Below are positions 1-8,538 of a stretch of 43,409 nt of DNA, in pieces. Below the pieces are notes generated by a model that was not told the DNA's origin, did no database searches, and worked only from the letters and a program-made list of their open reading frames with translations. Both the position numbers and the translations under genes were made by a program. Position 1 is the stretch's first letter. Every line of letters begins with the position of its first letter. Source of the stretch: a virus. The DNA lies in the IMG/VR virus record IMGVR_UViG_3300000117_000057, positions 1 to 43,409 of that record; one strand, given 5' to 3'.

Positions 1-1215
1 AATTCACTTGCAGATGTCGGAACAACACATAAAGCATTAACTGCAACATCAAGAAGTTTAAGTGGTGCACCTTATTTATTAGACACCACATATGAAGTAA
101 CCACGAAGATTACAGGATTGTTTAATCCGTTGTATGCATCATCAACAACTTTAACTGATATGTCAGCTGGTTCGGTAACAGGAACTGCAACCATATCCAA
201 CGATACAACTTCTACAAATGGTGGAACAATTCAAACAAGTGGTAGGGTATTTGAAAGTGATGGAACTACTGCTGTAAATAGTGGAGTTCCAAGATATGAT
301 GATGTTGTAATACTTTCAGCATCTGTTTCATACGATAGTGGAACGAGTGATACCATACAGGCCTCAAGAACATTAACCGATACATCATTTACAGTTGCTA
401 CAAAGGCTAGAAATAGAGAGTCATCACAGACCACATTAGACACACAGACAATTAATTATCATACTGCAGGAACATTTGGACAGCATGTTGATAGCGGAAG
501 TTTGGGAGTATATGGTAGAGCTCAAGGATATGATTCAAATGCACTACAAGATACCACAGAAACATTTACAGGAGAAGATTTTAGAATAGTATTAGCAGAT
601 AATGTTCAGGCATTTAATGGAGCATATTTCACAACTGATAGTTATCAAACTAATGATGATGGAGATGGTGTTTTAAGTGGAAATGATTTACAAGTAAAGC
701 CAGGATTCCTTGCAGATCCAACTGGTAGTAATGGATATTGGTTTACGAATCATACTTTAGCAGCAAGTACTGCAGGATATAGATATTACATCAGAAGATT
801 TCAAACTGATGGTGGAACAAAATCAAGTATGACGGTTAATTTGAGTAGCACAACATTAGTAGCATGGAACGCAACTACAGCTGATAGTATAGCATGTGTT
901 ATATTATTTGAGAGTTCAGGAAATGGAAGTGGTAATAATGTAGAATTGAGTAGGGCAAGGATTTACGATCCAACAGCAACAACAAGTAACTTGATAGAGG
1001 CTAATATATCCCAAGACCACATTAAAAATCCATTTTCAACAGCAATAGATTTATATGGAAATACTGGTGGTAGTGTTTCAAGTGGAACATATACTATGCC
1101 AATAAGAAATGGTGATGGTATGTATTTAGATTCAAGTGATAATGAACTTTATGTAATTGTTAGATATAAAGGTGATCCAACACCAATATCTTCAATAACA
1201 TTGGGTTTTAGTTAA
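1..1215 (+). CDS. Fibre/appendage structural protein, 5'-truncated by the window edge
   Basis: The reading frame is open from base 1 without a stop, so the gene starts upstream and the internal TTG at 118 is unlikely to be the true start. The visible part (404 codons) is rich in Ser, Thr, Gly and Asn with short beta-type repeats and no catalytic motif, as in phage fibre or appendage proteins. It sits directly upstream of three more fibre-like genes, 9 bases before the next ATG. I do not recognise a named family. The role as a virion surface protein is inferred from composition and context. Confidence 0.6.
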   Translation, partial: NSLADVGTTHKALTATSRSLSGAPYLLDTTYEVTTKITGLFNPLYASSTTLTDMSAGSVTGTATISNDTTSTNGGTIQTSGRVFESDGTTAVNSGVPRYDDVVILSASVSYDSGTSDTIQASRTLTDTSFTVATKARNRESSQTTLDTQTINYHTAGTFGQHVDSGSLGVYGRAQGYDSNALQDTTETFTGEDFRIVLADNVQAFNGAYFTTDSYQTNDDGDGVLSGNDLQVKPGFLADPTGSNGYWFTNHTLAASTAGYRYYIRRFQTDGGTKSSMTVNLSSTTLVAWNATTADSIACVILFESSGNGSGNNVELSRARIYDPTATTSNLIEANISQDHIKNPFSTAIDLYGNTGGSVSSGTYTMPIRNGDGMYLDSSDNELYVIVRYKGDPTPISSITLGFS

Positions 1216-1224
1216 GGATAAGAT

Positions 1225-2202
1225 ATGGGATTAATAGATTCAGGATCGAAGTCGGGTAGATTATTAGCGTCAAGAAGATATACACACAATACCTTTACGA
1301 CAGCACAAGAAGCATTTACGGATGTATTAGATTTAGGTGCTGGAGAGGTATTTACTCAGGCAAACCTAATACCTTCAACTGGATTACCATTTAGTGGAAG
1401 TGCAGATATCGGTTCGTATTATTCTGTTGATGGTGATAATATAATGAGATATTGGTTTAGACAGAAAATGACTAAATCAAACACTAATAATGAGGTTTGG
1501 TTTTTTCTAAACCCAACAGGAAGTGATAGTGGAATAGGAGCTCAGTTGATTAGTTCAGACCAACAGACAAGTTTCATATCACCCAAGTATGGAGCATCTT
1601 CATTAGCAAACTCGACAACAGAAGATGCTACACCAGGATATTTAGCGGTATTGTATAAATCATCCGCAGTAAGTCATAGTTTACAAACTGGTTCTTTGGC
1701 TGGTGGTGATATTGTTTCCACCAATGATTATGTATTTGACTATAAAACTGGTATTGTTCAGTTTTTAAATGCAGATAAAGATCCAACTGATAGTCAATAT
1801 GTCTATATGACCACATATCAGTATGTAGGAACTTCTTTAGCAACTGGTTTAAATGTTAGTGGTTCGACAAAGGTTGGGTATAACCCATCCGTATCGAGTC
1901 ATCAGATAACAGGAAGTTTATTATTAGATAGTACAGCATTTAAGTATGGAGCATCAACTTGGAAAGAGGCAAGTGGTGTCAACGAATTTACAGGTTCGAG
2001 TTGGGAATTTAAAGCCACAAAGGGTAGTGGTGATTTATTTACCTTCAAGGATGACTCAGACAATTTATTATTCAAATCAACACACGATAGGGTTTTGGTT
2101 TTTAATGAAGTGGAAGGAGCAATGCCAACAGCAGTAGCGGGTGGACTAATATATAGTGGTTCAAATGCTTGGTATTTAGGATACGAAAATCCACCGACTT
2201 AA
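1225..2202 (+). CDS. Putative tail fibre/appendage protein
   Basis: This is a 325-residue protein starting at ATG after a weak purine-rich site (AAGGATAAGAT). Composition is Ser/Thr/Gly/Tyr-rich and beta-prone, with no signal peptide or membrane segment. It contains a segment resembling virion surface proteins (YSVDGDNIMRYWF near residues 67-79) and ends with a compact aromatic tail (WYLGYENPPT). The gene lies between two other fibre-like genes with short spacers, which suggests a multi-subunit fibre or collar. Function comes from context; no enzyme motif was seen. Confidence 0.55.
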   Translation: MGLIDSGSKSGRLLASRRYTHNTFTTAQEAFTDVLDLGAGEVFTQANLIPSTGLPFSGSADIGSYYSVDGDNIMRYWFRQKMTKSNTNNEVWFFLNPTGSDSGIGAQLISSDQQTSFISPKYGASSLANSTTEDATPGYLAVLYKSSAVSHSLQTGSLAGGDIVSTNDYVFDYKTGIVQFLNADKDPTDSQYVYMTTYQYVGTSLATGLNVSGSTKVGYNPSVSSHQITGSLLLDSTAFKYGASTWKEASGVNEFTGSSWEFKATKGSGDLFTFKDDSDNLLFKSTHDRVLVFNEVEGAMPTAVAGGLIYSGSNAWYLGYENPPT

Positions 2203-2242
2203 TATTTATAATGGAATGGATATACCCTATTAGGAGATAACA

Positions 2243-3640
2243 ATGGCTCAATGGAGAAAAGTAATAGTATCGGGAAGTAACGCGGTACTTAACGAAATAT
2301 CAGCAAGTGGAGCAATAACACCAACAAATAATGATGGTGTAGCCTTAGGAACTGAAACTCGTCAATTTAGTGACTTGTTTTTAGCAGAAGGTGCAGTCAT
2401 TAATTTTGACGCCGGTGATTTTACTGCAACACAAGCAAATAATTTACTTACACTTAGTGGTGGAAACACACGAGTAGATAAGTTAGAAATAGATGGAGCT
2501 AACGACTCCATTGATGTATCTACGGATATGGTAATAACTGCAGCAGCAGACATAACATTGGCAGCAGGTGGAGCAAATGTAAAACCAAACGCCGATAGTT
2601 CAATTGATTTGGGTATAAGTGGAACAGCATTTAGAAAATTATTTGTAGATGATATTGACTTAGCAAATCAAGGTTCTATCGCTGGAGCCGTTCACATATC
2701 GGGTAGTGGAAATATTACCGGTTCTGATATTTACGCAAGTAGTAATGTTGATGTGGTCGGTAGGGTAGATGTATTAAGTCATATCAGTTCAAGTGCCAGT
2801 ATTACAGGTTCAAATGTTTACGCAGAGGCAGGGTTTGATACAGCTGGAACAATTACATTAGGAACACAATTAGCAGTAGGACATGGTGGAACTGGATTAA
2901 ACACAACAACTGCAAAGGCAGTAGTAATTACTAACGATAGTGGTGGAACGAACGCATTAGCAACTGTAGCAATGGGAACAAATGGTCAGTTGTTAATTGG
3001 TGGTTCAAATGGACCTGCAGTTGCAGTTCCAACTGGTGGTGATGGACTTAGTGTAACCGTGGGTGATGGAACTTTAGAATATGATTTAGATGCAGCACTA
3101 ACTACGGTTACATCTGTAAAAAACAATTCACTTATAATTGGTGGTAATTCACAAAACAACACAATTGATTTTGGAACTGATGATGTAATCCTATTCGATA
3201 CTGATAATACAGAAAGAATGAGGGTGGACGCAGCCGGTGTAGATATAACTGGAGCCCTAACGGTTTCAACAAACGCAACAATTGAGGGTAACTTGATTGT
3301 AAATGGTGACACAACTACACTTTCAAATACCAATGTCGCAGTTGGAGATTCATTTATATTCTTAGCAACTGGTTCAGCTGGTTCAAATGTAGACGCTGGT
3401 ATCATTGTTCAGAGTGGTTCAGCTGTAGATAGTGGTTCTGCACTTTATCACGACATTAACTCACAAAGATGGTCGGTCGCAAAACAAATAAAAGATACCA
3501 GTACAGCAATTGCTCCATCAGAGTTTGTTGTTACGGTTAAGGCACTTGGTGATGATGGTGCTCCTGTCGAAGCAGATAAAGAATATGGTGTTGGAGAAAT
3601 GGCAATAAACAACAATGGAGACATTTGGATTTATTCATAA
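2243..3640 (+). CDS. Tail fibre-like protein with repetitive beta modules
   Basis: A 465-residue protein preceded by TTAGGAG. Its N-terminus (W-R-K-V-I-V-S-G-S) closely matches that of the S74-domain fibre at 4019, so the two probably share an attachment domain. The middle has repeated SGSG / ITGSDIYASS / ITGSNVYAEAG-type units and 'DLGISGTAFRKLFVDDI', a pattern common in marine myophage fibres. No S74 domain is present in this copy, which ends DIWIYS. A TATTTATA element lies about 33 bases before the ATG. Likely a trimeric fibre shaft, inferred from repeats and context. Confidence 0.65.
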   Translation: MAQWRKVIVSGSNAVLNEISASGAITPTNNDGVALGTETRQFSDLFLAEGAVINFDAGDFTATQANNLLTLSGGNTRVDKLEIDGANDSIDVSTDMVITAAADITLAAGGANVKPNADSSIDLGISGTAFRKLFVDDIDLANQGSIAGAVHISGSGNITGSDIYASSNVDVVGRVDVLSHISSSASITGSNVYAEAGFDTAGTITLGTQLAVGHGGTGLNTTTAKAVVITNDSGGTNALATVAMGTNGQLLIGGSNGPAVAVPTGGDGLSVTVGDGTLEYDLDAALTTVTSVKNNSLIIGGNSQNNTIDFGTDDVILFDTDNTERMRVDAAGVDITGALTVSTNATIEGNLIVNGDTTTLSNTNVAVGDSFIFLATGSAGSNVDAGIIVQSGSAVDSGSALYHDINSQRWSVAKQIKDTSTAIAPSEFVVTVKALGDDGAPVEADKEYGVGEMAINNNGDIWIYS

Positions 3641-3658
3641 AAAATAAGAGGTTTCATA

Positions 3659-3946
3659 ATGGGAATGATTGTTAAGGGTAAGAAAAGAGTAGTCGAGGAC
3701 GAAGTATTCAAGCTCAATCAAGAAGATTTAGAATTTTTAATAAATATTATTAAAAACTCGATGATACCAGGTAAGTATCTTACCTTGGGTAATGTAGTGG
3801 TTCAAAAACTACATAATCAGTTAGGAATGTTAGATAAAGCACCCTCACAGATTAAAGATGCATTAGTAAATCAGGCAAGAAAATTAGATTCACCTGAAAA
3901 GACATCTCTCGTCCATAAAGATGGTGAGATATGGTTAAAAGAGTAA
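3659..3946 (+). CDS. Small conserved-looking protein between fibre genes, function unknown
   Basis: A 95-residue, Lys-rich, probably helical protein with no cysteines or recognisable motif. It begins after AGAGG and lies 18 bases downstream of a fibre gene and about 70 bases before the S74 fibre gene. Its position suggests a fibre assembly factor or small structural subunit, but nothing in the sequence proves this. Codon use looks like that of its neighbours. Confidence 0.5.
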   Translation: MGMIVKGKKRVVEDEVFKLNQEDLEFLINIIKNSMIPGKYLTLGNVVVQKLHNQLGMLDKAPSQIKDALVNQARKLDSPEKTSLVHKDGEIWLKE

Positions 3947-3951
3947 CTTTA

Positions 3952-4009
3952 TTGGCCTGGTGTTTGGCGACATTGGGAAGTGGGCCGAAAGGTAACCAAC
4001 CGTAAGGAG
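3952..4009 (+). promoter_or_regulatory. Structured GC-rich 5' leader with GNRA hairpin and possible pseudoknot
   Basis: This leader is visibly richer in G and C than its surroundings. A hairpin CATT/AGTG (3971-3974 with 3979-3982) is capped by GGGA, a GNRA tetraloop. It is enclosed by TTGGCC (3952-3957) pairing with GGCCGA (3983-3988). TTGG at 3964-3967 can also pair with CCAA at 3996-3999, which would make a pseudoknot. The ribosome-binding site AAGGAG (4004-4009) follows directly, so the structure could control the S74 fibre gene. Pairings were found by eye; no known riboswitch class was confirmed. Confidence 0.4.
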
Positions 4010-4018
4010 ATAAATTAA

Positions 4019-4765
4019 ATGCCAAATTGGAAAAAAGTCATAGTATCGGGATCCGATGCAATTCTCAACACAATTACAGGAAGTGGTGGTATACAATTAG
4101 CAGATGATGCTGTTCTGAATATTGGTGATGGGAATGATTTACAGCTCTATCACGATGGTAGTAATAGTTACATAAAAGACAACGGAACTGGTAATATATT
4201 TGTCAGAAGTGGAACTCAAACATTTCAAAATGCAGCTGGTTCTAAGACTATGTTGGTTTTAAATGCAGCCAATTCAGTAGATTTAAATTATAATAATAAT
4301 ACAAAACTTCAAACCACAAATACAGGTATATCTGTAACGGGTGGGGGTATATTTTCAGGTAATATAAGTGGTTCATCAACTTCTCATCTTACTATGGCAC
4401 AAATATCTTCAAGTGGTGATGTAGTAGCAGATGGTGATGTTGTAGCATTTAATTCATCAGATGAAAGACTTAAAGACAATATAAAAGTTATTAAAGGTTC
4501 GTTAGATAAAATAGGTGAGATTAGGGGTGTGGAGTTTGATTGGAATGATAAGTCACCAGCTTGGGCACGAGAAAGAGGACACGATGTTGGAGTTGTTGCT
4601 CAAGAAGTTCAAAAAATCATTCCTGAAATAGTTATTGAAAGAAAAAATGGTTATTTAGGAGTAGATTACAAGAGAATCGTTCCGTTATTAATAGAATCAA
4701 TAAAAGAATTAACAAGTGAAGTAAGAGATTTGAAAACAGAGGTTGATAAGCTAAAAAATAAGTAG
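4019..4765 (+). CDS. Tail fibre/spike with C-terminal S74 self-cleaving chaperone domain
   Basis: A 248-residue protein. Residues 1-25 match the N-terminus of the fibre at 2243, followed by a short beta region with 'LQLYHDGSNSYIKD', often seen in marine phage fibres. The C-terminal ~100 residues are a peptidase S74 (intramolecular chaperone auto-processing) domain: SSDERLKDNI at about 146-155 supplies the Ser147/Lys152 dyad, then GVVAQEVQ and GVDYKRIVPLL, and a coiled coil to the end. In this family the domain trimerises the fibre and cuts itself off. The intact dyad suggests that happens here. Confidence 0.85.
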   Translation: MPNWKKVIVSGSDAILNTITGSGGIQLADDAVLNIGDGNDLQLYHDGSNSYIKDNGTGNIFVRSGTQTFQNAAGSKTMLVLNAANSVDLNYNNNTKLQTTNTGISVTGGGIFSGNISGSSTSHLTMAQISSSGDVVADGDVVAFNSSDERLKDNIKVIKGSLDKIGEIRGVEFDWNDKSPAWARERGHDVGVVAQEVQKIIPEIVIERKNGYLGVDYKRIVPLLIESIKELTSEVRDLKTEVDKLKNK

Positions 4766-4824
4766 TTTTCAACATTTTCATATATATATATTAACATATA
4801 ACTATAACATAGGAGAAAAACGTT

Positions 4825-5142
4825 ATGGCAGTTACAGAGGAGTCCAAGTTAGGACAAACAGAAACTAAAGTTTCGGAAACAAAGTTCACCGAAGAGGAGT
4901 TAAAGTCTCTTAGTGATTTACAACAAGGATATACCAATACACAGACTAAATTTGGTCAAATACGAGTTCAAAGATTATTGCTCAATCAGCAATTAGAAGG
5001 ATTGGATGAGGCTGAGTTAAGATTGGAAACTGAGTATACCGAGTTACAAAAAGCAGAACGAGAACAAGTGGAATCTCTCAACAAAAAATATGGTGCAGGT
5101 AATTTAGACCCGAAAACAGGAGTTTTCACGCCTACTTCATAA
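4825..5142 (+). CDS. Small coiled-coil protein, probable virion component
   Basis: A 105-residue Glu/Gln/Lys-rich protein with a strong ATAGGAG ribosome site. Residues ~22-90 form heptad-like helical repeats (LLLNQQLEGLDEAELRLE), predicting a coiled coil. There is no signal peptide and there are no cysteines. It lies between the S74 fibre and the sheath gene, so a fibre, neck or whisker-like structural role is plausible. I do not recognise a named family. Confidence 0.5.
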   Translation: MAVTEESKLGQTETKVSETKFTEEELKSLSDLQQGYTNTQTKFGQIRVQRLLLNQQLEGLDEAELRLETEYTELQKAEREQVESLNKKYGAGNLDPKTGVFTPTS

Positions 5143-5182
5143 AATAAACTTCTTGAACTAATCGTTTGAGAATAATTTGCTA

Positions 5183-5192
5183 TATTTATATA
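5183..5192 (+). promoter_or_regulatory. TATTTATATA element, possible late promoter (sheath gene)
   Basis: The 10-mer TATTTATATA lies about 70 bases before the sheath start. Exact copies occur in the intergenic spaces at 7805, 7895 and 20405, and shorter matches at 2203 and 28672. It is the reverse complement of the T4 late promoter core TATAAATA, extended by TA. A late-promoter role is inferred from recurrence before structural genes; AT-rich chance matches cannot be excluded. Confidence 0.3.
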
Positions 5193-5260
5193 TAATGTTT
5201 ATAGTCGAAAAAGACTAATAAGTTATTTAATTTATAAAACAATAAATTGGGAGAAAACAA

Positions 5261-7744
5261 ATGGCAGAAAGAATCGTAAGTCCTGGTGTCTTTACGCGAG
5301 AACGTGACCTTTCTTTTCTACCTCAAGGAATTGCTGACATAGGAGCGGCGATTGTAGGACCTACAGTTAAAGGCCCCGCTTTCGTACCTACTATGATTAG
5401 TAACTTCTCTGAGTTTGAAGAGATGTTTGGTTCAACGGATGACCGTTTTTACACACCTTACGCTGTAGAACAATATCTACGAAGTGCTGGAACCGTAACA
5501 ATCGTTAGGGTTTTAAATACTGGTGGATATTCAGCGGACTTAGTTCAAATACAATTAAGTGGTAGTGCACTTAGTGGTTCAACCGTTGGTGTAGCTAGAA
5601 AGACTTTAGCTATATTAGCACCATCTCGTGGTGGTTCATCTGGAACTGTGAGATTAGACGGATGTAGTATTACTCAAAATCCAACAACTTTTGGTGGTGA
5701 TTATGAGAAATTTACATTAGTTGTTAGTGGAAGTAATTTTGGTGCAAAAGGTGTATCAGCATTCACAACAACCGTATCCTTTAACACAGGAAGTACAGAT
5801 TACATTGGTGAGGTATTTAGTAGAGATGCACAAGTTCAGAAATCAGGTTTATCAACCGTAGGTGCGTATCTATATAAGAACTTCAAATATGCACAGAGTA
5901 ATTTACCAAATGCAGCACTATATGGTCAAGGTGGATACACTACAGCAGGAGCACTTACAAGTGGAACTGCTAACATAACCGCATCAGTAACAGCAGCAGG
6001 TTTTGGAACTGCAGATTTTACATCTCAGGCCTACGCCGAAGCAACAACACCTTACATACAATCTCAGTTAATTAACAAAGCAAGATATAATTTATTCAGA
6101 GTAAAAACTCGTTCTCATGGAACATTAGTTACTCAAAAATACAAAATTATTATTTTGAATGTTAAGAAAGCTGGTTCTATAGCAGGTAGTGATTATGGTT
6201 CATTCTCATTACAAGTTAGACAGACAGGATTGGATGATAACGGATTGACAACTGATAATATCTTAGAACAATTTGATAATTGTAACTTTGACCCGAAAAG
6301 TACTAATTTCTTCGCTCGTAAGATTGGAGATAGGTATGTATCAATTGATTCAGATGGTAAATTAACTTACAATGGTGATTGGGATAATCGTTCCAAACAT
6401 ATTTACATCGATCCTGATAACTACGCTGATATTAAGAATGGTTCAATACCAGTTACCTTAGTTCCAATGGGACACGCCGCACTTAGTAATACCGTTCCTG
6501 GAACAACAGAAGTTCCAGCTTGGGTATACAACACAAGTCAATCAAATGCACAAGGTGCTTTTGATAGTAATGTAGTGTTTGGTCATGATTTTGGTAATGC
6601 AGACGCTAAAGAATATTTAGCACCTATACCAACATCAGCTGGAAGTGGTAATCATGTTACTATGAGTCTTGAGGACTTCAATGGAAGTGCAGACGCAAGT
6701 GTAACAGGAACTACATTCTCAGATGGTACTGAAAAAATCACATTGGCACTATCTAATATTAAACAGAGAAAGTTCGTTGTTCCATTTCAAGGTGGATTTG
6801 ATGGAGATAATCCTGCGAATCCTAAATTAACTGGAACTAACATCACAGCAGCTAATACAATGGGATTTGATATCTCATCAACATCAGCAGCTGGTTATAC
6901 AGCATTTAAGAAAGCTATCAACGCAGTCAGTAATCCTGATGAATTTGATATCAATATGTTGGTAACTCCAGGTGTTATTCACGGATTACATCCAAGTATT
7001 ACAAACCACGCTATTCAGAAAGCTGAAGAACGAGGTGATACATTTTTTATCTTGGATTCTGTAAAGTATGGTGATTCAATAGCAACTGCAACAGCAGCAA
7101 TTGAAACATTAGATACCAATTACGCAGCAACCTATTATCCTTGGGTAAAGATTGTTGATAGAAACACAGCATTACCTGTATGGGTTCCGCCATCAGTAGT
7201 ATTAGCTGGAACTATCGCATTCACGGATAGAGTAGCTCATGAATGGTTCGCACCTGCTGGATTGAATCGTGGTGGTTTAACAACCGTAACAGAAGCTCAA
7301 ACTCGTTTGACACATGATGAACGAGATGAGTTGTATGAAGCAAGAGTTAATCCAATCGCATCCTTTCCTGGACAAGGTGTATGTGTATGGGGACAAAAGA
7401 CCTTACAAGGTCGTCCATCAGCACTTGACCGAGTTAATGTAAGACGATTATTAATTAGATTGAAGAAGTTTATCGCATCATCTTCAAGATTCTTAGTATT
7501 CGAACAAAACACAGCAGGAACGAGGAATCGTTTCTTAAACATAGTGAATCCTTTCTTGGAATCAGTTCAATCCAATAGTGGTTTGTCTGCATTCAGAGTT
7601 GTTATGGATGATACCAACAATACACCTGATGTCGTTGATAGAAATCAGTTGGTTGGTCAAATCTTTATTCAACCTACAAGAACTGCAGAGTTCATTGTGT
7701 TGGACTTCGTTGTCTTACCAACCGGAGCGACTTTCCCAAGTTAA
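5261..7744 (+). CDS. Contractile tail sheath protein (T4 gp18-like)
   Basis: This 827-residue protein forms the contractile sheath around the tail tube. The N-terminus (SPGVFTRERD, then IGAAIVGPTVKGPAFVP at ~28-44) and the C-terminal conserved block (RRLLIRLKKFI, FEQNTAGTRNRF, 'GLSAFRVVMDD', IFIQPTRTAEFIVLDF) are those of T4-type sheath proteins. It is longer than T4 gp18 (659 aa); the extra length lies in the variable middle region, probably surface-exposed insertions. It has a GGGAG ribosome site and is followed by a strong terminator, then by the tube gene, the classic sheath-tube order. Confidence 0.93.
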   Translation: MAERIVSPGVFTRERDLSFLPQGIADIGAAIVGPTVKGPAFVPTMISNFSEFEEMFGSTDDRFYTPYAVEQYLRSAGTVTIVRVLNTGGYSADLVQIQLSGSALSGSTVGVARKTLAILAPSRGGSSGTVRLDGCSITQNPTTFGGDYEKFTLVVSGSNFGAKGVSAFTTTVSFNTGSTDYIGEVFSRDAQVQKSGLSTVGAYLYKNFKYAQSNLPNAALYGQGGYTTAGALTSGTANITASVTAAGFGTADFTSQAYAEATTPYIQSQLINKARYNLFRVKTRSHGTLVTQKYKIIILNVKKAGSIAGSDYGSFSLQVRQTGLDDNGLTTDNILEQFDNCNFDPKSTNFFARKIGDRYVSIDSDGKLTYNGDWDNRSKHIYIDPDNYADIKNGSIPVTLVPMGHAALSNTVPGTTEVPAWVYNTSQSNAQGAFDSNVVFGHDFGNADAKEYLAPIPTSAGSGNHVTMSLEDFNGSADASVTGTTFSDGTEKITLALSNIKQRKFVVPFQGGFDGDNPANPKLTGTNITAANTMGFDISSTSAAGYTAFKKAINAVSNPDEFDINMLVTPGVIHGLHPSITNHAIQKAEERGDTFFILDSVKYGDSIATATAAIETLDTNYAATYYPWVKIVDRNTALPVWVPPSVVLAGTIAFTDRVAHEWFAPAGLNRGGLTTVTEAQTRLTHDERDELYEARVNPIASFPGQGVCVWGQKTLQGRPSALDRVNVRRLLIRLKKFIASSSRFLVFEQNTAGTRNRFLNIVNPFLESVQSNSGLSAFRVVMDDTNNTPDVVDRNQLVGQIFIQPTRTAEFIVLDFVVLPTGATFPS

Positions 7745-7764
7745 TCTTAGGAAACAACTAAATA

Positions 7765-7794
7765 GAAAGCCCCTCTTAATTGAGGGGTTTTTTA
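7765..7794 (+). terminator. Rho-independent terminator after the sheath gene
   Basis: CCCCTC (7770-7775) pairs with GAGGGG (7782-7787) around a TTAATT loop, with A/T pairs extending the base and a run of T directly after. It would end or attenuate transcripts leaving the sheath gene; TATTTATATA elements before the tube gene could restart transcription. Confidence 0.88.
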
Positions 7795-7894
7795 TTGCCC
7801 TTTATATTTATATATGAGAGTAGAATAATAAAACTTCAATAAAACTTCTAAAATTAAGTTTTTAAGTTAATTGAGTGTTTTTTATAATAAATGA

Positions 7895-7904
7895 TATTTA
7901 TATA
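7895..7904 (+). promoter_or_regulatory. TATTTATATA element, possible late promoter (tube gene)
   Basis: An exact copy of the recurring 10-mer lies 37 bases before the tube ATG at 7941 and downstream of the sheath terminator; a further copy is at 7805-7814. Its place between a terminator and a highly expressed gene supports a promoter role, which is inferred only. Confidence 0.35.
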
Positions 7905-7940
7905 AGAATAGAGACATCCTTAAAATTATGGAGAAATGAA

Positions 7941-8432
7941 ATGCCAGACTTATTAGATCCTTCAGAAATAATGTTCACACCGTTTGAACCAAAAACGAAG
8001 AACAGATACATTATGTACATCGAAGGAATCCCTTCTTACTTAATTAAGACAGCTAATAGACCAACTATTGCCTTCGAGACTATTGAACTCGACCATATCA
8101 ATGTAAAACGATATATTAAAGGTAAGGGAGCTTGGGAAGAATTAGAAATTACACTTTATGATCCTGTAGTTCCAAGTGGAGCACAAGCAGTTATGGAGTG
8201 GGTTAGATTATCACACGAATCAGTAACGGGTCGTGATGGGTATTCTGATTTTTATAAGAAAGATGTTACTTTTAATGTTTTAGGACCTGTCGGTGACAAG
8301 GTTGAAGAATGGACATTGAAAGGAACTTACATTTCTAACGCAACATTTGGTGATTTAGATTGGGCAAACGCAACAGATCCAGTTGATATCACATTGACTC
8401 TTAGATACGACTACGCAATACTACAATTCTAA
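7941..8432 (+). CDS. Tail tube protein (T4 gp19-like)
   Basis: I place the start at ATG 7941, preceded by GGAGA, not at the in-frame ATG 7875, which would add 22 AT-rich unconserved residues and overlap a likely promoter. The resulting 163 residues equal the length of T4 gp19. The protein has the expected tube features: FEPKTKNRYIMYI near the N-terminus, 'FETIELDHINVKRYIKGKG' around 44-62, 'WEELEITLYDPV', and a C-terminal 'LTLRYDYAIL'. It forms the hexameric inner tube enclosed by the sheath encoded just upstream. Confidence 0.92.
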   Translation: MPDLLDPSEIMFTPFEPKTKNRYIMYIEGIPSYLIKTANRPTIAFETIELDHINVKRYIKGKGAWEELEITLYDPVVPSGAQAVMEWVRLSHESVTGRDGYSDFYKKDVTFNVLGPVGDKVEEWTLKGTYISNATFGDLDWANATDPVDITLTLRYDYAILQF

Positions 8433-8510
8433 TTTAGTCTAAATACAAAAACTTTATAATAGGTCTGGCAATCTGTTATATTAAAGAAGTGAGGTTATAA
8501 TCACAAACAT

Positions 8511-8531
8511 ACTAATCAAATTAGTTAGGAG
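8511..8531 (+). promoter_or_regulatory. Hairpin abutting the ribosome-binding site of the gp26-like gene
   Basis: ACTAAT (8511-8516) and ATTAGT (8520-8525) form a perfect 6-bp stem with a CAA loop, immediately followed by TAGGAG (8526-8531), the ribosome-binding site for the ATG at 8539. It could modulate translation. It is short and AT-rich, so chance remains possible. Confidence 0.25.
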
Positions 8532-8538
8532 AAAATAA

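Noticed and set aside
7578-7817. ORF across the sheath gene end and terminator
   Set aside because: It overlaps the conserved sheath C-terminus in another frame and runs through the terminator hairpin.
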